The position numbers were made by a program, and so were the translations under genes. A DNA stretch of 20,288 nucleotides, taken from NCBI GenBank assembly GCA_023412195.1, contig JAEYNZ010000011.1:1-20288 (forward strand), in the 5' to 3' direction. The notes below the pieces were generated by a model. It was not told the DNA's origin. It saw nothing but the letters and a program-made list of their open reading frames with translations, and searched no databases. How positions within the stretch are numbered: position 1 is the first letter of the stretch; every line of letters begins with the position of its first letter. The stretch comes from Bacteroidota bacterium (GTDB lineage: Bacteria; Bacteroidota; Bacteroidia; Bacteroidales; Prolixibacteraceae). This document shows positions 8,101 through 16,300 of the stretch, piece by piece.

Positions 8101-9843
8101 CGGACTTTTATTGGTGACAACGGCAATCCTGCCAACTACACAAATTACAGCCACCATGCAAAGCATGGGTTTATGGAAGCATTGCCTCACCTTGAAAAAA
8201 TAAGCTGGAATTTCATGGAAGAAGTCGCAATGACGACCCGGCAGCATTGTACCGGCGACAACATCCCTGTCATCACCTGGTACCAGTACGATGGCAGCGG
8301 TCAGCGCATCCGTAAAATAACGGAAAACCAGACTGCCGCAGGAGGCACGCCCAACAAAAAGGAAGAACGGATTTATGTTGCAGGCTATGAACTTTACAAA
8401 AAACATTCAGGCTCACATGCAGGACTGGAAAGAACCAGCCTGAGCCTCATGGATGAAGGCCATCGCTTCGTCATGATTGAAACCCGCAACGGTGTGGATG
8501 ACGGAACAGAAAAGCAACTTACAAGGTACCAGCTGCACAACCACCTGGGTTCAGCGGCACTGGAGCTGGATGGTTCAGCTGTTGCACGGGTAATTTCTTA
8601 CGAAGAATATCATCCTTACGGCACCACTGCTTTCCAGGCAGTCAACAAGGACATCAAATCGGCCGCCAAACGCTACCGCTACACAGGCATGGAGCGCGAT
8701 GAAGAAACCGGCCTGGAATATCACAGCGCCAGGTATTATCTGCCATGGCTGGGGAGGTGGCTGAGTAGTGATCCGGATGGGATTGGTGATGGGGTGAATG
8801 TTTATCGTTATGCAAATGATAATCCATTATTAAATACGGACATAGAGGGTACTCAATGTAACCCAGATACTCACTGTTGTGTTGACCCTAATGAGCAATA
8901 TGATGCCGGTGACGTGATTTTTAATCCTAATGATGTTGTTTATCAAATTGCAACCATTCAGAAACCTGGTGATGTTGCTCAATGGTGGGCTGATGTTCCA
9001 AAGAAAAATCGTCAGGATTGGGCACATCCGCTCTCTGAAATGGAGCAGGGATATATTGATGCGATGAGAGATAGTTCAGTTCCGGGAGCTATACAAATGA
9101 GAGCACCTGTAAATCCTAAAAATCTGACCGCTGAAGAAAGAAAAGATGCTGAAAGAATGTTTGGCAGTACAAGTTCAGACTTTGAAAGATATTCCAATTT
9201 TGAAAATCGCAGAAGAATTATAGCCCATTACGTATTAACTCATCCTGCAACAGTAGCATTGCAATTAGGAATATACCGACTTTTTCGTGACGTTAATCCT
9301 ATTCATTTTGCATTAGAAAGAGGTTGGCAAATGGGTTCTGGTAAAGAAATGTTTACAGAACAGCCAGTTTCCAGATTGGGAGCTGCTGTAGAATTTTTTG
9401 CTGCCTTGGCCATAAGCTATGGAATTTCAAAAGGGATTAGATCCTTAAGATATTCACCTTCCACCGGAAGCCGGCCAACTATCGGATCAATTGGTGATGA
9501 TGCCAATTTCGCACAGAAAACATACAAAAATGCTTTTACAAATGAACCAGGTGCCGGATTTAGAGGAATGACAGTAGATCAGGTTTCGGACGCATTAAAA
9601 AATGGTATCATGCATCCTCGCATGGTACCAGTAGATTATATAATCAGAGATGGCCATACATTAATTTTAAATACCAGATCGGCCCAGGCACTAACACAAG
9701 CCGGAATCCCCAGGTCTCAATGGGCAGGTGTCAACAGAACCGGAAACCCCAACTTTGAGGCCAGGCTAACAGGTCAATTAAAAAGAAATAAATTAACATC
9801 TTCAGGAACGCCTACAGTAAAGAGGTCAGGAACCAAAAAATAA
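2158..9843 (+). CDS. Fused TcB-TcC toxin complex protein with Rhs core and C-terminal cargo
   Basis: Fused B and C subunits of a Tc toxin (2561 aa). In this family B and C build a hollow cocoon that docks on TcA and holds an unfolded toxic C-terminus. Seen here, in order: SpvB-like N-terminus (about 45-390, with LSLTYNSGAGNGIFGLGWNL at 79-98); FG-GAP-like repeats (about 444-725, e.g. LLDLNGDGKPE, LADIDGSGTAD); TcdB middle domains (YKYHHGYYDHAEREFRGFG at 811-829 and the YSYERN region from 999); Rhs/YD repeats (about 1580-2110); and the Rhs core end, YRYTGMERDEETGLEYHSAR at 2173-2192 then SSDPDGIGDG with aspartates 2205 and 2211. Autoproteolysis is expected near NPLLNTDIEG (2222-2231), freeing a ~330-residue cargo. 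No signal peptide is seen. I chose ATG 2158; an in-frame TTG at 2143 would add five residues. Insect-pathogen Tc systems usually encode B and C separately; the summed length fits a simple fusion. Base use changes from about 8764. Confidence 0.95.
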   Translation: MNEVSKKTSNNSHGVSDFLSTDKGKTKSNAIEVPSISLPKGGGAIKGIDEKFSVNSINGTSSFSIPLPFSPARGASPELSLTYNSGAGNGIFGLGWNLGLSSIRRKTDQELPQYLDTPDSDTFLFSEAGDLVPEFIKNGDGSFQTDAENEYLIHEKPSPDGNFTIRFYRPRIEGLFARIERWTENITGRIKWRVITRDNTTTLYGWTDGSVISNPADARRIFEWLPEFLFDDKGNCAQYIYKKEDHTGFDTSLLHNRNRFRSGAVTYTNLYPDKILYGNVKPYIQSENIFPAEADYMFQTAFDYGTTDLVNESPEKINDWDFRQDAFSDYKAGFEIRTTRLCKRVLLFHVFEELAVKPDKPDKKTLIRSVNFEYDTSAEQDFTFLKKITSCGYIKKPDGTYSNKKLPPLEFDYQKHDWNTEIKTISSEDLVHAPAGLDEPPYQFVDLFNEGLSGILTEQANGWYYKHNLGEGKFEQAKLVSPKPSFAGLGGQLQLTDLDADGGKQLAGFNTEPRGYFELNDDNEWYGLRSFKTLPNIDFGDANTRLLDLNGDGKPEMVISEDQVFTWYASEGRNGFAAARKTSKPIDEEEGPHIVFADTLQTIYLADMSGDGMTDIVRIRNGEICYWPNLGYGKFGTKVAFDQAPVFDHPESFNPSYLRLADIDGSGTADIIYLGKDKFTCWKNLSGNRFSTVPFEIDSFPGIHSQAKITVTDLLGNGVACIVWSSPLARDANAPLKYIDLMNSRKPHIMVSYKNNLGKEVSLEYQPSTKFYLEDKQAGKPWVTKLHFPVHCISQTTTEDKISGYKFVSTYKYHHGYYDHAEREFRGFGMVEQTDAESFEHWEKSGASNIADATLHQEPVVSKTWVHTGAFLRKDKILSQFSEDYWYEEMERQGFPATHHEAALPDARIITAPGMDPALPDHLSAQEWQEALRACKGMALRSETFARDAIRHGNTPEARKKELTPFMVATHNCVIELLQPRGMNRHAVFAVKESESITYSYERNAEDPRIAHNLNIRLDEYGNVLESASVVYPRLLNDGSLPANTQLEQSKTIIIYTENKFTNDVSGEDVHRLRLPSEVKTWELKGVPKPNDYHTPADFADILSDLNSDTALYHEIHKPPVPGKAQKRLIEHIQTKFYDDNLDNPLPLHELESLAIPYESYQLAYTPELLTDIFDSKVTPGILTEGKFILTDNNWWVRSGTIQFKAPGETRADAQNRFYSPLSWTDPYGAVTKVKYYRDYFLFMEETEDALGNVAKVENPDPAQPGFNFRTLSPQWLKDINDNYSATITDELGLVKAVAVMGAGNEADELTGFTEQTDAAESALIAGFFSAPDSVQLIAAGKTLLNRASSRYVYDFDAWTSTGKPAVVAAITREQHFSNMPDSPVQIAFEYSNGMGEVVMKKVQAEPGIAKQVVVNPDNTIMVNEINTATLLPPQLRWTGTGRTIRNNKGTAVRQYEPYFSATWHFEDHKELVETGVTPIMYYDAAGRLIKTEMPDKTFSRVEFDSWKQKIYDANDTIKDSEWYASRILVPAGDFQKIAAEKAAAHYNTPSQLHLDTLGRPVLQLDHNGWDGSDNPILYKTEVELDVEGNLRTVTDARDNEVMQYKYDMLGNIVYQHSMDSGQRWSFPNIMGNPLRTWDERDHEFQYFYDIAQRPTESKVTGGDRLKPDGTADPLNHIFDKVIYGEGISLNGKTDKELNLRGQVYRQFDTGGLLETPGYDFKGQPLSTIRKLFSKYREVVNWSAANLTNVDKNLIPDLEEDFIFQTETDALGRITKQTAPDGSIITPAYNEAGLLNSETVMHPGAANPVEYIRDIDYNEKGQREKIIYGNDVTTIFHYDRETFRLNRLESKRGNNNSLQDWHYTFDPVGNITHIEDKIAPVEFYKNSAVSSLCTYTYDALYRLVEATGRENNAALQFGACDNWNDKPYMHGLNPGDPMALRNYTQSYQYDAVGNIMEMKHLATGGNWTRGYEYETTNNRLKRTFIGDNGNPANYTNYSHHAKHGFMEALPHLEKISWNFMEEVAMTTRQHCTGDNIPVITWYQYDGSGQRIRKITENQTAAGGTPNKKEERIYVAGYELYKKHSGSHAGLERTSLSLMDEGHRFVMIETRNGVDDGTEKQLTRYQLHNHLGSAALELDGSAVARVISYEEYHPYGTTAFQAVNKDIKSAAKRYRYTGMERDEETGLEYHSARYYLPWLGRWLSSDPDGIGDGVNVYRYANDNPLLNTDIEGTQCNPDTHCCVDPNEQYDAGDVIFNPNDVVYQIATIQKPGDVAQWWADVPKKNRQDWAHPLSEMEQGYIDAMRDSSVPGAIQMRAPVNPKNLTAEERKDAERMFGSTSSDFERYSNFENRRRIIAHYVLTHPATVALQLGIYRLFRDVNPIHFALERGWQMGSGKEMFTEQPVSRLGAAVEFFAALAISYGISKGIRSLRYSPSTGSRPTIGSIGDDANFAQKTYKNAFTNEPGAGFRGMTVDQVSDALKNGIMHPRMVPVDYIIRDGHTLILNTRSAQALTQAGIPRSQWAGVNRTGNPNFEARLTGQLKRNKLTSSGTPTVKRSGTKK
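8851..9843 (+). other. Variable C-terminal cargo domain of the Tc-Rhs protein
   Basis: This part of the fused protein (residues about 2232-2561) should be cut off by the Rhs core and delivered as the toxic cargo. Its start has clustered cysteines (C2234, C2240, C2241). Residues 2383-2428 (ALERGWQMGSGKEMFTEQ, then a hydrophobic stretch at about 2408-2424) recall the pre-toxin segments of polymorphic toxins. The last 100 residues form the likely toxin domain: VDYIIRDGHTLILNTRSAQA (2492-2511), AGIPRSQW (2515-2522), NRTG, RLTGQL and a basic TSSGTPTVKRSG tail. I recall similar tails in other Rhs and adhesin-type toxins. Its pattern of a hydrophobic strand, DGH and NTRSAQALxxAGI faintly resembles ParB-like nuclease domains, but I cannot assign an activity. 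GC is about 38-40% in sampled lines, against 57% just upstream. Confidence 0.7.
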
Positions 9844-9864
9844 ATAAAATTAAATCACAGATAT

Positions 9865-10263
9865 ATGAATGAGATAAATGTTGAATTTGACTTACCATCT
9901 GTTTCGGAAGAGATTTCGTCTGAAGTATCTTTTGCGTATAATAAAAGTAATATTCAAATTAAGTATCATTATTATGATGAGAACATGGTTGAAAAGGAAT
10001 TTTTGATTGAAATATTTGACGTATATAAATTTATATTCACCAGTGACTCATGTTGCAATCCATTTCAAATTGAAAATTCCTTTGAACGAATTATTTCCCT
10101 GAATAAATCTGATTTATTAGAGGAAGCAAGACAAAATGCAATTAATACCGGAATAAATTTCTCGAAAGAGAATAAGCACTTTATGATGTACATTTCCGAT
10201 TATGGTTGTTATGAATCAATTGCGGAAAAAATAACCTGTAAAATCCTGGATAATCCCGGATAA
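9865..10263 (+). CDS. Small acidic ORF; candidate immunity protein to the Tc-Rhs cargo
   Basis: A 132-aa protein I do not recognise. It starts at ATG 9865, only 21 bp after the toxin stop and in the same direction, with no Shine-Dalgarno sequence. It is acidic at the N-terminus and rich in Asp, Glu, Asn and Ile. It appears to be cytosolic, with no signal peptide or membrane segment. Two cysteine-bearing motifs stand out: TSDSCCNPFQIE and YISDYGCYESIAEKITCKI. GC is about 28% in the line at 9901-9960, lower than anything around it, and it shares the AT-rich character of the cargo rather than of tcA. In Rhs and other polymorphic toxins the gene directly after a swapped toxin tail nearly always encodes its cognate immunity protein. 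That role is inferred from position, size and base composition alone. A fixed Tc accessory protein or an orphan ORF carried with the cargo are alternatives. Confidence 0.75.
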   Translation: MNEINVEFDLPSVSEEISSEVSFAYNKSNIQIKYHYYDENMVEKEFLIEIFDVYKFIFTSDSCCNPFQIENSFERIISLNKSDLLEEARQNAINTGINFSKENKHFMMYISDYGCYESIAEKITCKILDNPG

Positions 10264-10347
10264 GCACAATCACAGCTTACGTACTTTGCTATTGTTACTT
10301 CAAATACGTAATCCAGAATGTAATAGAAAAATTTAATACAAAACATC
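10264..10347 (+). promoter_or_regulatory. Spacer with TTACGTA/TACGTAA inverted repeat before tcA
   Basis: The 84-bp gap between the small ORF and tcA holds a perfect 7-bp inverted repeat, TTACGTA at 10277-10283 and TACGTAA at 10305-10311, with 21 bp between arms. Each arm is itself near-palindromic around ACGT. It could be an operator, an mRNA hairpin separating the cargo cassette from tcA, or chance. No T-run follows, so a classic terminator is unlikely. The tcA start at 10348 has an A-rich leader and no Shine-Dalgarno sequence. Confidence 0.35.
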
Positions 10348-13300
10348 ATGCCGGCAACAGACAAACAACAGCAAATAAATACCGTTTTCGGTAAAGTTTC
10401 CGATGCACAGGGCCGTCCCATGGCTAACCTGAAAGTGGAAATCTTCAATGTGGATCTGCGCGAATGGCACCCCCTGGCCGATACACATACCGGCAGGGAT
10501 GGCAGCTATGAACTTCGCTGGGCACACGACCAGCTAAAGGGCAGGGAGAGAAAAACGGCTGATATAGCCCTAAGGGTTTCCACCAGGGAGAAAAACACAG
10601 AACTCTTCAGGTCTTCCATGGATGAGGTGCGGTTTAATGCCACTGACCGCGAGGAAATAAATGTCACCATCCGGCAGAATTTACCTCAGGAGCTGATTGA
10701 ATTTGATTTTCTTGTAAAGGAAGTTACCTTCCTGTCCGGCAGGGTTGCCATTGCCAGCCTGCAGGAAAACCAGGAGCACCGTGATGTGACTTTCCTTTCC
10801 AAAGAACTGGAAGTCCCTGCCGAAAGGATAGAATACCTGGTTGTTGCCCACCGTTTACAGAATCTGTCAAAAACAGATCCTGCCTTCTTTTATGCCTTGT
10901 TCCGGAAAAATACCTTAATGCACCACCATCCTACAGGAAGCCTGAATGCAAGGCTGGCTATCGGCATCGGCACCGACGACCAAACCCTGCTCTATGAGGC
11001 CGCCCTGGCAGATCCAAATAAAATTGAAGCTGACATACAGGCTGCAGCCGAAGAAATGATTATTGCCCCCGGGGAAGTAAAAAACGTCAGGCGCAACCTG
11101 AAACTGTTATCGCAATACAGGAAAAAGGCAGAAGAATATTACAAAAATGAGCATCCCAAAAAAGCCATCCGGACCGTTGAACAGTTTCTGAAGGACGGTA
11201 AGCTGACGGAAATACAAACATTGTTTGAAGAAAATAAAAATGACCTCAAAGGCTTTTTTGACAAAGTAACCGATCCCTCCTTTTTCGATACAACGGAAAA
11301 AGAAAAAGATGCCGGCGACAGCGATCCAGGCAGACTGTTGGGATTCGGCCATACAATCATTCCCAAAGTAGCAAAGGCACGTGGGATTAAAAAACCGGAA
11401 GATGCCAGAAAACTTGCCCGGCTGAACACGGCAGCCTGGGTTGAAGAAATAACGAAAACAAGGCCGGCTGTCAAAGACAAGCAGCTCATCAGCCTGTATG
11501 CCTCGGCCATTGTTAGAAAAATGGAAAAGGAGTTTCCCACGGTGGCTTTTGCTGCCCAGCTCGAAAGGGCAGAAAAACCTGTCCTTAAAAACCAGGAGCT
11601 GATCGTGTCGTTCTTCAACAGGCATGATGATTTCGACATGCTGAAGCACAATGTCGATTTGTATCTCAAAGAAAAGAAAGTTCCCGAAAAAGATGCAAAA
11701 GCCCTGGGTGAAGAACTGAAATCGGTGCAGCGGGTGTTTAAACTGGCACCAAACTACTCCAAAACGGTGGGATTGCTGAATGAAAACATACACTCCTCCC
11801 AAAGCATTGTTTCCCTGGGCGAAACCCGGTTTGTGCATGAGGTAGCACCAAAGGCAGGCATTGATGAAAAGGAAGCCCATGAAATCTACCGCAGGGCAGA
11901 AGTCAGGCACACTGCAGCCATGCTGATGGCGGGCGACCTGCAGGACAGCATGAGCGTGATGGAGATTGCCTCCTTTGAAACCACAGCCCTGGCAAAAAAA
12001 CTGGAAGCCGTCAGCAAGGATTTTCCCAACCTCAAATCTCTTTTCAAACTGGTGGATACCTGCGAGTGCAAACATTGCCGGTCGGTTTACAGTCCGGCTG
12101 CCTACCTGGTTGAAATCCTTCAGTTCCTTGAAAAGCGTATGGTAGTAGCCAACAATGCCAAAGACATTTTGTTCTCGCGCAGGCCTGAGCTGGGTGACAT
12201 CGACCTCGGGTGTGCCAATGCCAATACCCCTGTCAGATATATCGACCTGGTTTGTGAGATCCTGGAGGAGGCAGTTGCTCCCGATGAAGGCATTGGTTTT
12301 AACAGCACATTGTTTACCCAGCCCTCCCCGGAAGAGAGGGTTGTAACAGATGCGCTCAGGGATGCCCTCACGGCGGAAGGGCTTCCTGTTACACCGAAGG
12401 CTAAGATTTTCGGAACAGAAACGTTGACGGGCATATCATCCCCCTGGTACCTGAGGGATGATCAGGTTGTCTGTAAAATCATGGACCTGGGAGGGAATGA
12501 TTACAGGATTTACAGGCTTCGGCAAACCCTTTCCTCAGCCTCAGAACTGGATGCTGCCCCTGAATATGTCAATCAGGCTGCTTACCAGGAATTGAAAGAA
12601 AAAAGTTTTGCCTTCAGCCTGCCGTTCGACCTGCAGCATACTGAGGCAAAAGGATACTTCTCACGTTTTGATGTCAGCAGGGCCAGCCTTATGAAAGCTT
12701 TTCAGTCAGGCGGCACACCATCCGACGTCCATATTGCAGCAGAACGGCTGGGACTGACAGAACCCGAAAGAAAACTGATTGCGGAATCACCGGCTCCCAA
12801 CGACAATGCCGCCCAGCAGGAGTACTGGAATGTGCCTGCTCCCGGTGATGTGGTTGATTACATGAAACAGGTTGACCGTTTCCTCGACAAAACAAGCCTT
12901 ACATACAGGGAACTGGATCTGCTGCTGAAATTGAAATTCATCGATCCAAATGACAACCTTTTCATCAAACACCTTGACCTGACCTGCGACACAGAAGAAA
13001 AAGAAATAGCCAACCTCGACCTTGATGCCCTGGACCGCATCCATCGTTTCCTGCGCCTGCAAAAGAAAACCGGGTGGAAGTTCGAAGTGCTCGATGAAAT
13101 CATTTCTCAACCCAACCTGGGAGCCGGGATTCTGGATGATTCCCTGTTAAAGGCTGCACAGCTGAAGGAAATTTCAGAAAAGACAAAAATCAAAACAGAA
13201 GAACTGATTGGCTATTATGGTGAAATACCTCATTCCATATTGCAGGAGGAGGGTCCAAAACCGCTCTATCACCAGGTATTTCTGAATAAGGCAAAAAACG

Positions 13301-16300
13301 GGGTTGTTGATGAGAACCTCCTGCCGGAAAAAGCCGACGGATCGCAATCCCTGAGTACCTATGCCGGTTATATTGCAACTTCCCTGCAACTGAAGCAAAA
13401 GGACCTGGAATATCTGACCCCTCTGCTCCCAGACGACAAACTTACAATTTCAAACCTGAGCCTCCTGTATGCTGCATCAGGCCTCATGAAAAAACTTAAG
13501 CTAAAGGCAGAGGACTTTGCAATCCTTCAGGAGCTGAGTGGGATCGACATTTCATCGGGCCCTGACAAAACCCTTGAATTTATTGAACTGGCAGAGGATT
13601 TTAAAAGTTCACCCTTAAAAGCTGCAGATGTCAGGTTTATCCTCAGCCATGAAGCACCCAACCTGGACAACAGAGTTATAAAAGATGAAAAAATTGAAGA
13701 ACTGCTCGGGAAGCTGAAGTCCGGGTACGAAAAGATCAGGGAAGAACAAAAATCAAAGTCTGATGATTCCCTGTCGGCTGAAGAGCAGAAGGAAACCCTG
13801 ACGGATGTGCTGTCAGGGGTTAAAGGAAAAGAGGATGACCAGGGGAACATACAGGAAATCACAGAAGATGTTGTAAAAACAATCCTGAAAATTGTCAGCC
13901 GCGACTGGACAGATGTGACAGATGATGCAGGAGCAAAAACGTTCATTGATGAAACCTTCGGTAAAGACATCAGCAGAACAGACATCAACGCAGCCATCGA
14001 TGCCTTGCATGCAGTGACAGACGCCGCGAAAGATCAGGCTGTGGAAGACTACGAAACTGCACAGGAATCTGTAAAAACTGCACAGAAGGCCGTGAGGGAT
14101 GCACAAACCCCGGCCGAACTGGCTGCGGCCAACGCTGATCTGGCAGCCGCCGAAGCACAACTTGCCGCCGCATCTGGCCCATACGATTTGGTAACAGGAA
14201 AAAACCTTATAAAGGCATTGCTGGATTCCATTTCCGTGTACCAGGTAAGAGCCCAAAAAAACCTGTTGCTGCAGCAAACACTTGCAACCGGTTTCAAAGC
14301 AGATCAGGCCCTTGTTGAAACCGTTCTGAAACATGCAAAACTCAAACAACCGGCCCCCGGCACCGATGTGCTGTCTGATTTATTATCGGACGACTTCGAC
14401 AACGACATCACCCCGGCAAACTTCCCCAAACAGTATGCAGCCATAAAATTACTGCATAAAATGTTTGCCCTGCTCAATGCGCTCAAATTAACCGGTACCG
14501 CCCTTGAATGGCACCTGGAGCACAATGCGGATCCCTCCCTTGGCTGGTTTGAACCGGATGGGATTCCCTATGAAGCCGGACATACGCCTGTTGACATTTC
14601 AGATTGGCTTGAGTTTCTGAAAATCATTTCCCTGGCAAAACGGTTTACGCCGGTGACCAATCCGTTGGATGCAGAACAGCCGGTCAGCTTTTACTCCATT
14701 GCTGACATGATTTTGTCGGGCGCTGCCGGCAAGGATGAATTCCTGTACAGGCTGGCTCTGCTGACGGGACACGAAAAGGGAGACCTGGACGCCATAGATG
14801 CGCATTTATTTCCTGCCTTTGATGCGGGAAATTACAAAGACACCGGGAATTGGGAACGGTTGCTGGAGTGTGCGGAATTTACACGAAAACTTGGAGCAGG
14901 TGTGGACCAGGTAAAAACCTACATTGAGATGGAACTGACATCAGCTGAGGTCAGTGACCTGCGGGCTACCTTAAAGGCACGCTACGATGAAGACACCTGG
15001 CTCGATACCCTGAAGGAAATCATGGACACCATCCGACCGCAAAAACGCGATGCACTGGTGGCTTACCTGCTGGCTACCCATCCCAACATAAAAGATTCAA
15101 ATGACCTGTATGAGTATTTTCTTGTGGATGTTGAAATGGAAGCCTGCATGCCTTCATCCAGGATCGTGCAGGCCCACAACAGCATCCAGCTTTTTGTCCA
15201 GCGCTGTTTGATGGGACTGGAGCCCGATGCCATTGCCGATGTGGATAAAGATCCCAACTGGAACCAGTGGAAATGGATGAAAAACTACAGGGTCTGGGAA
15301 GCTAACCGGAAAGTGTTCCTGTATCCCGAAAACTGGTACGATGTCACCTTAACCGACGACAAAACCTGGCTGCTCACCGAATTCATCAACGAAATCCAGC
15401 AAAACGAGCTTACAAATGATACGGCAGAGGAAGCCCTTAAAAAATACCTGGAGAAACTGGACAACATTGCTTTCCTCGAAGTGATGGCTACATGGTATGA
15501 TGTGCCCACCCGGAACATGCACGTATTTGCCCGGACCAAGGGCGGCGACCCGGCCATTTACTATTACAGGCGTTTTGAAAAGGAACGGTACTGGAGCCCG
15601 TGGGAAAAGGTTGAACTGGACATCACCGGCGACCACTTGCTGGCATTCAGGCGAAACAACAGGCTGCACCTGGCCTGGCCGGTTTTCAGTGAGGAACCTG
15701 AAAAACTGGCAACAATAAAAATTCCTTCCAGTACCGCGGGAACCAATGTACAGGCTGAACCCCGCAAGAAATTGAAAATCCAGCTGGCGGTAAGTGAATA
15801 TTCGAATAAAAAATGGCAACCTAAAAAAGTTTCAAAAGATGCCATATATACCAGCCTGTCCGATAACCCGGATGATTTCAGAAGGGATATTTACAATCTG
15901 AAGTACTTCGCATGGCCCAAAATCAAAAACTTCCCGGTCAGTGAAGTTGTATGTTTGTTCAAGGACATCAAGGAAAGACAAATGCTCTGCGGGACATTCA
16001 ACATCGCAGGTTGCAAAGGTTATCCCGAATTGCTCGACTTGTCGCCTGTTTTTGGTGAGAAGGGCCTTTATCTTGACTTCTTGCCCCACTTTAAAGACAC
16101 TGCCCTCTTAAACCAAAGGTACATCGAACAAAATATACTTCAGTTCGATGAACTGGAAGCTAAAAACGGGATTACAATTTTCAAATCCTTCGATTTCCTG
16201 AAAATCTTAAACACCACCCCCGGTACTTTTAAGGTCACCTGGCCCCACCAGTTTACGGCAATCGACCTGATCTCCCTGTTGCTGCAGTTCCTGTTTACCA

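Noticed and set aside
11107..12075. Long reverse-strand frame of 322 aa inside tcA (and one of 302 aa at 16603-17511)
   Set aside because: Both lie wholly opposite the strongly supported TcA coding frame, have odd Cys/Phe-rich composition typical of antisense frames, and show no domain.
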